A stretch of DNA of 64,000 nucleotides, taken from assembly GCA_026418455.1 (NCBI GenBank), contig JAOABH010000008.1, positions 1-64,000 on the forward strand, written 5' to 3'. How positions within the stretch are numbered: position 1 is the stretch's first letter; the number at the start of each line of letters is the position of its first letter. The stretch is from Hydrogenothermaceae bacterium (lineage in GTDB: Bacteria; Aquificota; Aquificia; Aquificales; Hydrogenothermaceae). Shown here one piece after another: positions 10,459 to 20,461 of this stretch. The position numbers were made by a program, and so were the translations under genes. The notes beneath the pieces are model-generated. The model was not told where the DNA came from, searched no databases, and saw only the letters and a program-made list of their open reading frames with translations.

Positions 10459-11408
10459 ACCCTGTTCCTCTCTTTACCTAAGGAAAAAGCTTTTATATTG
10501 AGATATATCTCGTTTATAAGTTTATTTCTTGCTTCTATACTTGTCCAAGCTATGTGAGGTGTAATTAGCAATCTCTCTCTGTTTTTTATCTTCAGTAGAG
10601 GGTTATCCGGGTTTATAGGCTCCCTCTCAAGGACATCTAAACCGGCTGCTCTTATAAGACCTTCGTCTAAGGCTTTTGCAAGGTCTGACTCATTTACTAT
10701 TGACCCTCTCCCCAGATTAAGAAGTATAGCATCTTTTTTCATAAGTTTTATTCTGTCGTATGTGATCAAGTTTTTTGTGTTTTCTGTAAGAGGTGCATGT
10801 ATTGAGATAATATCGGATATAGACAGAAGCTCTTCAAAGCTCTTTCTTTCAAACTCAGGGTCTATGTTTTTTCCAGAGGTTGAGTAGTATATAACTTTAC
10901 AACCAAAAGCTTTTGCAATCTTCCCGACTGCTCTTCCTATTGTCCCAAGTCCTATTATTCCCCAAACTTTACCGTTTATTTCATAGAAAGGTTTATCAAG
11001 GTTTGTGAAGATAGGACTTTTAGAGTAATCTCCCGATTTAACATATTCATCGTAGTATCTCAAATTTTGAAGAAGGTAAAAGAGCATTGCAAAGGTGTGC
11101 TGAACTACACTGTTTGTTGAGTATCCGGCAACATTTGTTACAGCTACTCCTTTCTGTTTTGCATAGTTTATATCTATGTTGTTATATCCGGTTGCAGCGA
11201 CACATATTAGTTTTAAATCTGGAGCACTGTCCATAACTTCTTTATCTATCACAACTTTATTTGTGATAACTATATTTTTATCCTTTACTCTATCTATAGT
11301 CTCTTCTCTGGAAGTTGTGGGATGTATCTCTAAGTATCCAAAATCTCTGAAGATGTTTAGATTAACATCATCTCCCAGAGTTTTTGCATCTAAAATTGCT
11401 ATCTTCAC
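10452..11408 (-). CDS. D-2-hydroxyacid dehydrogenase
   Basis: VWGIIGLGTIGRAVGKIAKAFG, LLNLGRGSIVNESDLAKAL, ITPHIAWTS. Confidence 0.92.
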   Translation of the reverse strand: MKIAILDAKTLGDDVNLNIFRDFGYLEIHPTTSREETIDRVKDKNIVITNKVVIDKEVMDSAPDLKLICVAATGYNNIDINYAKQKGVAVTNVAGYSTNSVVQHTFAMLFYLLQNLRYYDEYVKSGDYSKSPIFTNLDKPFYEINGKVWGIIGLGTIGRAVGKIAKAFGCKVIYYSTSGKNIDPEFERKSFEELLSISDIISIHAPLTENTKNLITYDRIKLMKKDAILLNLGRGSIVNESDLAKALDEGLIRAAGLDVLEREPINPDNPLLKIKNRERLLITPHIAWTSIEARNKLINEIYLNIKAFSLGKERNRVC

Positions 11409-11418
11409 GGTATCTTCC

Positions 11419-12357
11419 TTATATAAACAATGAACTTACGGAGCTTTCTATATTTATCCTCTTTATAGCTTCACCTATTAACTCTGCAATTGATAGGACT
11501 GTCAGTTTATCAAACTCTTTACCTTCAAGAGGTATGGTATTTGTAGTTATAACTTCTTCTATAACAGAGTTTTTAAGCCTCTCTATTGCAGGACCAGAGA
11601 AAACTGGGTGAGTACAGGCTGCTATAACTGATTTTGCACCCTTTTCTTTTAACATCTGTGCTGCTGCAACTATCGTTCCGGCTGTGTCTATAATATCGTC
11701 TATTATCACGGCATTTTTTCCTTCTATATTACCTATCACATCAAGGGTTTCAACTACATTTGGGGCTGGTCTTTTTTTGTATATGATTGCAAGATTTCCA
11801 CCGAGTTTGTTCTGTAAAAGTCTTGCCCTCTCTACTCCACCGGCATCCGGAGATACTATTACAAGGTCTTCTATGTTTTTAGATTTTAGATACTCATATA
11901 TAACTGGCAATGCGTATAAGTTATCTACCGGACAGTTAAAGAATCCCTGTATCTGGGCAGAGTGTAGATCAACTGTTAAAACTCTGTCTGCTCCGGCTGT
12001 CTGTATTATATCTGCAAGTAGTTTTGCACTTATGGGAACTCTTGGTTTATCTTTTCTATCCTGCCTTGCGTATGCGAAGTATGGTATAACAGCTGTTATT
12101 CTGTGGGTAGAAGACCTTTTAAGAGCATCTAACAGAAGTAAAAGCTCCATTATACTGTCATTTACGGGATAAGTTAGACTCTGTATAACGAAAACATCCG
12201 CTCCCCGTACATTCTCGTTTATCTGAACTCTTATCTCTCCATCACTGAATCTTGTGACTAACGTGTCAACGAGGGAAGTTTCAAGGTAATTTGCTATCTC
12301 TTTTGAGAGATTTTTATTGGCGTTTCCGGTAATGAGTTTGAGAACTTTACTCAACAA
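11419..12357 (-). CDS. prs: Ribose-phosphate pyrophosphokinase
   Basis: RFSDGEIRVQINENVRGADVFVIQS, YARQDRKDKPR, VSPDAGGVERARLL, VIIDDIIDTAGTI. The supplied ORF runs into the upstream tRNA; a TTG at 12357 or 12354 behind GGAGG fits the Prs N-terminus (KLITGNANK). Confidence 0.93.
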   Translation of the reverse strand: MLSKVLKLITGNANKNLSKEIANYLETSLVDTLVTRFSDGEIRVQINENVRGADVFVIQSLTYPVNDSIMELLLLLDALKRSSTHRITAVIPYFAYARQDRKDKPRVPISAKLLADIIQTAGADRVLTVDLHSAQIQGFFNCPVDNLYALPVIYEYLKSKNIEDLVIVSPDAGGVERARLLQNKLGGNLAIIYKKRPAPNVVETLDVIGNIEGKNAVIIDDIIDTAGTIVAAAQMLKEKGAKSVIAACTHPVFSGPAIERLKNSVIEEVITTNTIPLEGKEFDKLTVLSIAELIGEAIKRINIESSVSSLFI

Positions 12358-12390
12358 GAGCCTCCACTTTTTGAAGATTTTTGTTTTGAG

Positions 12391-12463
12391 CTGGGGAGGG
12401 AGGACTCGAACCTCCGACACTCGGTTCCAAAGACCGATGTTCTGCCAACTGAACTACTCCCCA
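12391..12463 (-). tRNA. tRNA-Gln (anticodon TTG), CCA not encoded
   Basis: 73 nt; acceptor TGGGGAG/CTCCCCA, anticodon arm TCGGT-CTTTGGA-ACCGA, T arm GGAGG-TTCGAGT-CCTCC. Confidence 0.95.
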
Positions 12464-12467
12464 GTGT

Positions 12468-13316
12468 TTATGTAAGCTTGGTTTCTATCAATTTCCAATC
12501 TCTAACTTTACAGGCTACCTTCACTTTTTCGGAAGGCTTGCCAAAACAGTAGACACTACTACCACTTCCAGATATGAAGGCTTTATAACCTTTCTCTTCT
12601 AAAAACCTTACAACCTCATCTATCTGAGGGTACTCTCTCCTTGCAATCTCACCCAAACTGTTTTGGGCTACCTCAAGGAGTTTATTTAAACCGTATTCCT
12701 TTTGTAGGTTAAATATTATATTCAACTGGTCTTTCTCTGTCAATAGGTCTTGAGTCACTTTTGAGTATATCAGTTTTGTATGGGAGTGGACATTTGGATA
12801 TACTATGAACAGATCTTCACTGTATTTTCTGTCAAAATGGGTAATTTTATCACCTATACCTTCTACCAATGCGAAACCACCTTTTAAGAAAAAAGGAACA
12901 TCTGCACCTACTTTTACACTTAACTTTATCAGATCTTCTTCAGAGAGAGGATAGCTGAAGTATTCGTTTAAAAATTTAATCACAGTGGCTGCGTTTGAGC
13001 TACCACCTCCAAGTCCACTTCCAAGGGGGATATTTTTTTCTATGAGTATCTCAAAGTCCTCGTAAAAGCCAGTGAAGTTTTCGAACTCTACAACTGCCTT
13101 ATAGACTATATTTTTTTCATCTTCAAGTGCTGGGTCGTGTAGAGATGTCTTTACAGTTAATCTTGATGAAGGTTTTATGTATATAACATCGTAGAAATCA
13201 ACTGTGTGAAAGAAACTGAATATATTGTGGTATCCATCAGCTCTTTTCTCTGTGATCCATAATCCTATATTTACCTTCGCCGGAGATCTTACCACCTTCA
13301 TCTTGCTGCCGTACAT
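12468..13316 (-). CDS. ispE: 4-diphosphocytidyl-2-C-methyl-D-erythritol kinase
   Basis: SPAKVNIGLWITEKRADGYHNI, IPLGSGLGGGSSNAATV, ISGSGSSVYCFG. Start could be the Met five codons in. Confidence 0.95.
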   Translation of the reverse strand: MYGSKMKVVRSPAKVNIGLWITEKRADGYHNIFSFFHTVDFYDVIYIKPSSRLTVKTSLHDPALEDEKNIVYKAVVEFENFTGFYEDFEILIEKNIPLGSGLGGGSSNAATVIKFLNEYFSYPLSEEDLIKLSVKVGADVPFFLKGGFALVEGIGDKITHFDRKYSEDLFIVYPNVHSHTKLIYSKVTQDLLTEKDQLNIIFNLQKEYGLNKLLEVAQNSLGEIARREYPQIDEVVRFLEEKGYKAFISGSGSSVYCFGKPSEKVKVACKVRDWKLIETKLT

Positions 13317-14647
13317 CTATTTTTTCCACTATTCTTTGAAACATACAACATTTTATCTGCCTCTTCTATGTCAAGATAAGTATTATCAAAGTTCTTAACC
13401 TCTGATAAACCACAACTTACGGTTATCTTTAAATGCTCATTTGAAAAAATCGTCTCTTCTACTTTCTTTCTTATCTTCTCTCCAACTTTAAAAGCATTTT
13501 CTATAGATGTGTGGGGAAGAAGTATTAAAAACTCCTCACCTCCGAATCTAAAGAGATAATCTGTCTTCCTGATAGATTTCCTGATAACTCTTGAAAGCTC
13601 TTTTAAGACCTCATCTCCTACAAGATGTCCGTATGTATCATTTATCTTCTTAAAGTTATCTATATCTATCATCATGATTGAGAGAGGAAACTCATACCTC
13701 TGGGCCCTCTTTACTTCCTGGAAGAATATCAAATTAAACACATTTTTGTTATAACTTTCCGTAAGGTTGTCTATAAAGCTTGTACTCTGGGAGATATCTA
13801 TCTGTAACTCATTCAGAAGATACAGAAGTTTTAAAGATATACTCTCTATCTCCTTTACAAGTAGATACTTTTGAGAAGAGGTAAATGTTTTTTGGTTTAG
13901 AATTATAAAATTTACATACTCATGAAATTTTGAATGTGTGGTTACAATCTCTTTATATACAGGCATATCTTTAATAATATCAACTTCGTCCAATATCTTT
14001 ATGAACTGGCATTCAGATGCTCTCTTTATTTTTATACTTTCTAAATTGTCAAAGACATATCTTGATGCTCTCTTTATTTTTATACTTTCTAAATTGTCAA
14101 AGACATATCTTATAACTTTATTTTTTGTGTTTATATGTTCATCTTTCGCTTTTTTAAATTTTTCAATGACTGTAGGTTTAATAGAAGGGGAAAATAAGTT
14201 ATTGTTAATTTTGCTAATCTTTTTTTCTGCATTTATAGATAGTAATGTGTAGGGTCTTAAAATTGCCAGTAAATCTGTCTCAACCCTTAGGTTTATAGAT
14301 TCAACCGGAGGAAGTAATGGTTTTATTCTGTTGTATATGTTCAGTATAACAACGTCCAGTATACCGTTTGTAAGTAATCTTTTCCCAGCTAAATATATAG
14401 CCTTTACTAACTTGTCATCTGGATAAAATGGAACTATCTTATCTATGTAAAAATCCAAAAATTTAACTATCACATTCTTCTGCTGTTGGTTCAGAATATT
14501 AAAATCTTCCCATTCTTTTAATTTATCCTTTACTATCTCTTTTAATTTTTGTATATCTCCGGATACAGCCTCTATATCTCTTTTATAATTTTCTTCACTT
14601 ACCTTTTCCTTAAAACTCTTGTAGGTATCTGTAGGCATTTTATTCAC
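13298..14647 (-). CDS. GGDEF-domain diguanylate cyclase with uncharacterised N-terminal region
   Basis: C-terminal DIDNFKKINDTYGHLVGDEVLKELSRVIR...YLFRFGGEEFLILLPHT. Confidence 0.92.
   Translation of the reverse strand: MNKMPTDTYKSFKEKVSEENYKRDIEAVSGDIQKLKEIVKDKLKEWEDFNILNQQQKNVIVKFLDFYIDKIVPFYPDDKLVKAIYLAGKRLLTNGILDVVILNIYNRIKPLLPPVESINLRVETDLLAILRPYTLLSINAEKKISKINNNLFSPSIKPTVIEKFKKAKDEHINTKNKVIRYVFDNLESIKIKRASRYVFDNLESIKIKRASECQFIKILDEVDIIKDMPVYKEIVTTHSKFHEYVNFIILNQKTFTSSQKYLLVKEIESISLKLLYLLNELQIDISQSTSFIDNLTESYNKNVFNLIFFQEVKRAQRYEFPLSIMMIDIDNFKKINDTYGHLVGDEVLKELSRVIRKSIRKTDYLFRFGGEEFLILLPHTSIENAFKVGEKIRKKVEETIFSNEHLKITVSCGLSEVKNFDNTYLDIEEADKMLYVSKNSGKNRCTAAR
14016..14111. repeat. Perfect 48-bp tandem direct duplication (2 copies: 14016-14063, 14064-14111)
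   Basis: Two identical adjacent copies of gatgctctctttatttttatactttctaaattgtcaaagacatatctt; encodes a duplicated 16-aa unit, seen as (RYVFDNLESIKIKRAS)x2. Confidence 0.98.
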
Positions 14648-14685
14648 CTTAACCCCTCAATGAAAAAATATATTTTAACACAAAT

Positions 14686-15696
14686 TTATAAAATTAACAT
14701 AGCATCTCCATAACTAAAGAATCTGTATCTCTCCTTTACAGCTTCACTGTAAGCTTTGAGTATAAACTCCCGAGATGCAAAGGCTGAAACAAGTAGGATC
14801 AATGTTGATTTAGGTAAGTGGAAGTTTGTTATAAGTTTGTCTACGATCTTAAATTTGTATGGTGGATATATAAATATATCTGTAAATCCTTCCTTTATAC
14901 CCGTTTTTGCAAAGCTTTCAAGAGTCCTGACGACTGTTGTTCCTACGGCTATAACTGATTTTCCAGACTGTTTTGTTTTCTGTATAACTTCTATAACTTC
15001 ATCAGGAATCGTGTAAAACTCCTCATGCATTTTATGTTCTGTTATATCCTCAGTTTGAATAGGTTTAAATGTTCCAAGTCCTACATGTAACGTTATAAAC
15101 GCTATATTAACTCCCTTTTCCTTTAATCTCTCTATCAGGTTTTCTGTAAAGTGGAGTCCGGCTGTTGGTGATGCTACAGATCCTTCCTCTTTTGCAAAAA
15201 CCGTCTGGTATAGCTGTTTATCTCTATCTTCATCCTCTCTGTCTATGTATGGGGGAAGTGGTATATGTCCGTATCTCTCTAAATCCTGACTTATATTGTT
15301 AGAGTGAAGTTTTACAACAGCTTTCTCATCTTCTCTGTCTAAAAACTCAACTACAAATTCCGGAGAAATTATTATATTTTGTCCCTTCTTCAACCTTCTG
15401 ACATTTTTTATTAAGGCATACCAGATGTTGTCCTCTATCTGTCTTATAAGGAATACTTCAATCTTTGCTCTTCCACCCTCTTTAACCCCTATAAGTCTTG
15501 CCGGTATAACTTTTGAGTTGTTAAACACTATAAGATCTCCTTCTGACAGATAATCTGGCAGATCTCTGAATATCCTATGTTCTATTTTCTCCGTTTTCCT
15601 GTCTAAAACCATCAATCTACAACTGTCCCTTGGCTCAACTGGATACTTTGCTATAAGTTCCTTAGGAAGATAATAATCAAACTCTTCTAATCTCAT
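14686..15696 (-). CDS. queA: S-adenosylmethionine:tRNA ribosyltransferase-isomerase
   Basis: FDYYLPKELIAKYPVEPRDSCRLMVL, SVASPTAGLHFTENL, FHLPKSTLILLVSAFA. Confidence 0.96.
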   Translation of the reverse strand: MRLEEFDYYLPKELIAKYPVEPRDSCRLMVLDRKTEKIEHRIFRDLPDYLSEGDLIVFNNSKVIPARLIGVKEGGRAKIEVFLIRQIEDNIWYALIKNVRRLKKGQNIIISPEFVVEFLDREDEKAVVKLHSNNISQDLERYGHIPLPPYIDREDEDRDKQLYQTVFAKEEGSVASPTAGLHFTENLIERLKEKGVNIAFITLHVGLGTFKPIQTEDITEHKMHEEFYTIPDEVIEVIQKTKQSGKSVIAVGTTVVRTLESFAKTGIKEGFTDIFIYPPYKFKIVDKLITNFHLPKSTLILLVSAFASREFILKAYSEAVKERYRFFSYGDAMLIL

Positions 15697-15920
15697 TTAG
15701 ACAACCTCGCTATTATAGTTAGTATGATCGTAAGGATAACACTTATCAGTATGGATGTTGTCAGTGGAAAGTAGAATGTAAAGTTGTCTCTCTTTATCAC
15801 CACATCTCCCGGCAGCTTTCCCAGATTGAAAGGTAGTTTCTCAAAAAGTAAAAGCAATATACCTAAGATAACTATAATAACACCTATAAAAATTAAACTT
15901 TTTCCAAAGCTTTCAAACAA
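15693..15920 (-). CDS. DUF2905-like small membrane protein
   Basis: ESFGKSLIFIGVIIVILGILLLLFEKLPFNLGKLPGDVVIKRDNFTFYFPL; TTG start at 15920 behind GGAGG. The supplied ORF (to 16046) is over-extended. Confidence 0.8.
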   Translation of the reverse strand: MFESFGKSLIFIGVIIVILGILLLLFEKLPFNLGKLPGDVVIKRDNFTFYFPLTTSILISVILTIILTIIARLSK

Positions 15921-16097
15921 CCTATAACCTCCGGTTTGGATTTTAAGGCGATAATTTATTTCCGCTGTTAAAAAAGTCCAATAAATCCAACATATATGAT
16001 AAGATATCACATTTAAATATAAAACGTTGTTATAAAGTGATTGCATATTTTCAAATTTTGAGTTATCTTAATTTTACAATTTTCACGGAGGAAGGAT

Positions 16098-16469
16098 ATG
16101 GCTACAGGCTACTTTGGATTGACGATATTCTTCGTTCTTGCTTTTTTCATAGGATCAGCTCTGTTGATACTAAACAGACTGTTGGCACCGAAGGCTCCTG
16201 ATCCTTACAAAGAGTATCCTTACGAGTGTGGAGTTCCCCTTTACGACAAAACCACATGGACAACGATAGATCAGAAGTATTACCTTTTGGGACTTCTTCT
16301 TGTTCTGTTTGACCTTGAATCAGCATTTGTATTTCCTTGGGCTGTTATATTCAGGGAAGTGGCTCAGGTAGCCCCTGGATTTATATTTACAGAGATGTTT
16401 TTATTCTTATTTGTCCTTATCTTAGGGTATCTATATGCTTGGAAAAAAGGAGCGTTAAGATGGCAGTAA
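16098..16469 (+). CDS. nuoA: NADH-quinone oxidoreductase subunit A
   Basis: [31 protein letters not shown]; start behind ggaggaagg. Confidence 0.94.
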   Translation: MATGYFGLTIFFVLAFFIGSALLILNRLLAPKAPDPYKEYPYECGVPLYDKTTWTTIDQKYYLLGLLLVLFDLESAFVFPWAVIFREVAQVAPGFIFTEMFLFLFVLILGYLYAWKKGALRWQ

Positions 16470-16978
16470 AAACAAACAGTGGAATAATACTAACAACAGT
16501 AGAAGAAGTTTTAAGCTGGGGAAGGAGAAACTCACTGTGGCCTGTTTCCGTTGGTCTTGCATGCTGTGCTATAGAGATGATGCATACTGCCGCATCAAGA
16601 TTTGATACAGACAGGCTTGGGATAATATTCAGAGGTTCTCCGAGACAGTCTGATGTCCTCATAGTAGCTGGGACAGTTGTTAACAAGGTCGCTCCTATGC
16701 TTAAACTTATCTACGACCAGATGCCGGAACCTAAATGGGTTATATCTATGGGTGGATGTGCCTCTGCTGGTGGTCCATTCCCAACTTACTCAACTTTACA
16801 AGGTGTAGATAGAATAATACCTGTAGATGTTTATATACCAGGTTGTCCTCCGACTCCTCAGGCTCTACTTTGGGGTATAATGCAACTTCAGAAGAAGATA
16901 AAGGAAAAGCAAGAAGGAAAGCAGCTTAAAGAGATCCCTATAAGATTACCTACAGAATCAAAGCCTATTCAAAAATAA
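16460..16978 (+). CDS. nuoB: NADH-quinone oxidoreductase subunit B
   Basis: [38 protein letters not shown]; start MAVKTNSG at 16460, overlapping nuoA. Confidence 0.95.
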   Translation: MAVKTNSGIILTTVEEVLSWGRRNSLWPVSVGLACCAIEMMHTAASRFDTDRLGIIFRGSPRQSDVLIVAGTVVNKVAPMLKLIYDQMPEPKWVISMGGCASAGGPFPTYSTLQGVDRIIPVDVYIPGCPPTPQALLWGIMQLQKKIKEKQEGKQLKEIPIRLPTESKPIQK

Positions 16979-16979
16979 T

Positions 16980-18731
16980 ATGTCTATCTGGATAGAAAAG
17001 CAGAAGGTTGAGGAGTTAAAAAAACTCTTCTCTTCTGTAGAAGTTTATGAATACAGAGATGTGGTGTGGGTGGAGGTAGATACCCAGTATATCAAAAACT
17101 TTTTAAAGTTTCTTAAAGAAGACCCGAACTACTCTTTCAAAATGTTTGTAGATTTTACTGTGGTTGATCATCCTTTACATAATCCGAGATTTCAAGCTGT
17201 ATATATTCTCTACTCTCCAGATTTCAATAAAAGAGTTATAGTGAAAAGCTGGATAAACGGTGAAACTCACCCGACAGCTACAGATATTTGGAAAGGTGCT
17301 AAATGGGCGGAAAGAGAAGCTTATGATATGTTCGGTATAAGATTTGAAGGACACGATAACCTTGTTCGGATGTTTTTATGGGAAACATACCCTTACTTTC
17401 CTTTAAGAAAAGATTTTCCGAAGGAGGGTATAAAAGAGGTTTATCTACCTTCCCTGAATGAAGGTGAAAATATACCAAGCCATGATTACGATCCTTATCA
17501 TACCAGGGTTCCTACCTTAGAAGATTTGGAGATAACAGAGAGGAAAAGAATAAATAAACAGAACCAGATTGTTCTAAACTGGGGACCTTTACATCCTGGG
17601 ACCCACGGGACAATATGGTTTCTATTTGACATGGAAGGAGAAACTATAAAAAATTGCGATATCATTTTAGGACAGCTTCACCGTGGAATAGAAAAACTTG
17701 CAGAAGACCTTACATATACGCAGATAATACCCTATACAGATAGAATGGACTATATATCAGCAATATGCTCAAATGTAGCTTATGTTAATGCGGTTGAAAA
17801 AATTCTTGATGTAGAACCACCAGAAAAAGCAAAATGGATTAGGACAATGATGGCTGAACTTCAAAGGATAAACAGCCATCTCCTCTGGCTTGGAACAACA
17901 GCATTAGATCTTGGTGCTTTAACAATGTTTTTATATACATTCAGAGAAAGAGAAAAGTTGATGGATATCATAGAAGGTATAGCTGGTATAAGACTTAACT
18001 CTTCTTTTATGAGAATAGGTGGAGTAAGATATGACCTTCCAGAAGGTGCGATAGAAGTTATAGAACATTTCATAAAAGATTTTCCTTCCCGTATAAAAGA
18101 TTATGAGGACCTACTTACTAAAAATAGAATATGGATAAAGAGAAATAAAGATGTTGGCATAGTTACAAAAGAAGATGTTTATCAGTATGGACTTACAGGT
18201 GTTATGGCAAGATCTGCCGGAGTTCCTTACGATATAAGGTATATACAGCCTACCGATGCTTACGGTGAGGTTGATTTTGAAATACCACTAGGGACTGTTG
18301 GAGATGCTTATGATAGGTACCTGATTAGAATGGAAGAGATGAAACAGAGTTTAAATATTGTTCGTCAGTGTGTAGATAAACTTAAAACTCTGGAAAATGA
18401 TAAACATATAGCAACAGAGAACCCATACGTTTTACCTACATTACAGGAGACATTTACGTCTATCGAAGCTATGGTTAAAGATTTTAACCTAAGGATATAC
18501 GGAGAACAGGCTCCAATTGGTGAAGTGTATCTATCTGGTGAAAACCCCAGGGGAGAGTTAGGATTCTATATAGTTAGCAAAGGGGAAGGTAAACCCTACA
18601 GGTTGAGAATAAGATCAGGAGCTTTTTATAATTTACAAGCTTTTCCTGAACTTATAAGAGGTAGAACAGTTGCTGATGCTGTAGCATTACTTGGTAGCAT
18701 AGATCCAGTTGTTGGTGAAACTGATAGATAA
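16980..18731 (+). CDS. nuoCD: NADH-quinone oxidoreductase fused subunits C/D
   Basis: NuoC part (WAEREAYDMFGIRFEGHDNLVRMFLWE) joined in frame to NuoD (LNWGPLHPGTHGTIWFLFDMEGE, GQLHRGIEKL). Confidence 0.95.
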   Translation: MSIWIEKQKVEELKKLFSSVEVYEYRDVVWVEVDTQYIKNFLKFLKEDPNYSFKMFVDFTVVDHPLHNPRFQAVYILYSPDFNKRVIVKSWINGETHPTATDIWKGAKWAEREAYDMFGIRFEGHDNLVRMFLWETYPYFPLRKDFPKEGIKEVYLPSLNEGENIPSHDYDPYHTRVPTLEDLEITERKRINKQNQIVLNWGPLHPGTHGTIWFLFDMEGETIKNCDIILGQLHRGIEKLAEDLTYTQIIPYTDRMDYISAICSNVAYVNAVEKILDVEPPEKAKWIRTMMAELQRINSHLLWLGTTALDLGALTMFLYTFREREKLMDIIEGIAGIRLNSSFMRIGGVRYDLPEGAIEVIEHFIKDFPSRIKDYEDLLTKNRIWIKRNKDVGIVTKEDVYQYGLTGVMARSAGVPYDIRYIQPTDAYGEVDFEIPLGTVGDAYDRYLIRMEEMKQSLNIVRQCVDKLKTLENDKHIATENPYVLPTLQETFTSIEAMVKDFNLRIYGEQAPIGEVYLSGENPRGELGFYIVSKGEGKPYRLRIRSGAFYNLQAFPELIRGRTVADAVALLGSIDPVVGETDR

Positions 18732-18846
18732 ATAGTTTTTAATTTTCAATTAAATAGATGGCTTTTAACTGATTGCAAATAAAACAGTGTTTAATTTTAG
18801 AGCTCTTTATGTTATCATTTTTTAATAAAACATTAAGAGGTTGCAG

Positions 18847-19857
18847 ATGGAGATTTTAGGAACTGTTATAGGAGTTGTAGTAAAGTCTCTGATATTCATA
18901 GTTGGAATGTTTTTAGCAGCTGCATATCTAACTCTTATAGAGAGAAAATTTGCCGGCCATGTCCAACAGAGACCTGGACCACTACACGTAGGTTTCCATG
19001 GTTTACTGCAACCGATAGCTGATGCTCTTAAAGTCTTAACAAAGGAAGATATCGTTCCTGCTAATGTAGATAGAGTGTTATTCTATCTTGCATCTTTACT
19101 TGCATTTGTTCCTGCAATTATGATTCTCGCAGTTATCCCTTTCGGTGAACCTTTTACATTATTCGGAATAGAGATAAAGCCTTATATAACTGATTTAAAT
19201 GTGGGTTTAATCCTTGCTCTTGCTTTTGGTAGTATAAGTATATATGGTGTTATATTTGCTGGATGGGCTTCAAACAGTAAATATCCTATGATAGGTGGTC
19301 TTAGAAAAGCAGCTGTCTTAATTGGATACGAAGTTGCACTTGGTTTTGCTATGGTTGGGCCTCTCATGATGGCAGGTTCTTTCTCTTTAAGAGAAATTGT
19401 AGCTGCTCAAGATGGGTTTTTCGGAGCTTTTATATGGTATCAACCTATAGCTTTTATAGTTATACTTTTTGCGATTTTGGCAGAAACTGGAAGGACTCCT
19501 TTTGACGTTCAGGAAGCTGAAGCTGAGCTTGTCTCTGGTTATAACACTGAGTACTCTGGAATGAAGTTTGGTCTTTTCCCGTTGGCAGAGTGGTATATAG
19601 GAACATTTGTTTTGAGTGCTATAGCCGTTATACTATTCTTTGGAGGTTGGAAAGGTCCTCAGATTTTCGGATTCTTATCTCCATTTATATGGTTTTTCCT
19701 TAAAGTGGCTATGATGTTTATGTTTTTCCTCTGGGTCCACTGGACACTTCCAAGGTACAGAGTTGACCAAATTACAGAGATAGCTTGGAAAGTTATGTTA
19801 CCTTTATCTTTACTTAATATATTTATAACTGCAATAATAATTCTGATTAAAGGTTAG
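18847..19857 (+). CDS. nuoH: NADH-quinone oxidoreductase subunit H
   Basis: TLIERKFAGHVQQRPGPLHVGFHGLLQPIADALK, AETGRTPFDVQEAEAELVSGYNTEYSG. Confidence 0.96.
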   Translation: MEILGTVIGVVVKSLIFIVGMFLAAAYLTLIERKFAGHVQQRPGPLHVGFHGLLQPIADALKVLTKEDIVPANVDRVLFYLASLLAFVPAIMILAVIPFGEPFTLFGIEIKPYITDLNVGLILALAFGSISIYGVIFAGWASNSKYPMIGGLRKAAVLIGYEVALGFAMVGPLMMAGSFSLREIVAAQDGFFGAFIWYQPIAFIVILFAILAETGRTPFDVQEAEAELVSGYNTEYSGMKFGLFPLAEWYIGTFVLSAIAVILFFGGWKGPQIFGFLSPFIWFFLKVAMMFMFFLWVHWTLPRYRVDQITEIAWKVMLPLSLLNIFITAIIILIKG

Positions 19858-19858
19858 C

Positions 19859-20461
19859 ATGATTAAGGTGAAGTTTTTAGAGAGACCTAACTTAAATTTA
19901 TGGGAGAAAGTTTTTTTCTTAGATTTTATAAATGGTCTTAAAGTTACATTTAAAAATCTCTTAAGGAAGACCATAACAACTAAATATCCATATGAGAAGC
20001 TAACACCACCTAAGAGATTTAGGGGAGTCCATGCTCACAGGGTAAAAGATGGACAGGAACCACCATCTTTTGCTGTTTTAGGTAAATTTATGGAGATAAA
20101 CTACGATGAAAGTAGGTGTGTAGCCTGTTATATGTGTCAGCAAGCTTGTCCTATGCCAACACTGTTTAAAATAGAGGCTGTTCAACTTCCTAATGGTAAA
20201 AAAAGGGTTACAAAGTTTGAGATGAACTTACTTAACTGCCTCTACTGTGGTTTGTGTGTAGATGCTTGTCCTGTTGATTGTCTCATAATGACTGACATCT
20301 ATGAATCTGCAAATTATCACAGGAAAAACTGTGTAATCCATATGGAAGATATGAGTGATAGGGGAAGAGATTTTGATAGAAGGAGAAAACAGGAGAAAGA
20401 TAGAATCTGGATAGATGATCAAGAAAGAACTAAACTTTGGGGGCAGATTAGATGGACTTAG
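19859..20461 (+). CDS. nuoI: NADH-quinone oxidoreductase subunit I (2x[4Fe-4S])
   Basis: RFRGVHAHR, CVACYMCQQACPMPT, CLYCGLCVDACPVDC. Confidence 0.93.
   Translation: MIKVKFLERPNLNLWEKVFFLDFINGLKVTFKNLLRKTITTKYPYEKLTPPKRFRGVHAHRVKDGQEPPSFAVLGKFMEINYDESRCVACYMCQQACPMPTLFKIEAVQLPNGKKRVTKFEMNLLNCLYCGLCVDACPVDCLIMTDIYESANYHRKNCVIHMEDMSDRGRDFDRRRKQEKDRIWIDDQERTKLWGQIRWT

Noticed and set aside
11684-12172. 162-aa plus-strand ORF
   Set aside because: Antisense to prs, which has clear family motifs; low-complexity Ser/Ile-rich translation typical of shadow ORFs.
13938-14252. 104-aa plus-strand ORF with internal repeat
   Set aside because: The repeat is the antisense reading of the 48-bp duplication in the GGDEF gene.
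18759-18778. sigma-54-like TGGC...TTGCA upstream of nuoH
   Set aside because: GG-to-GC spacing is 13 nt instead of the required 10.
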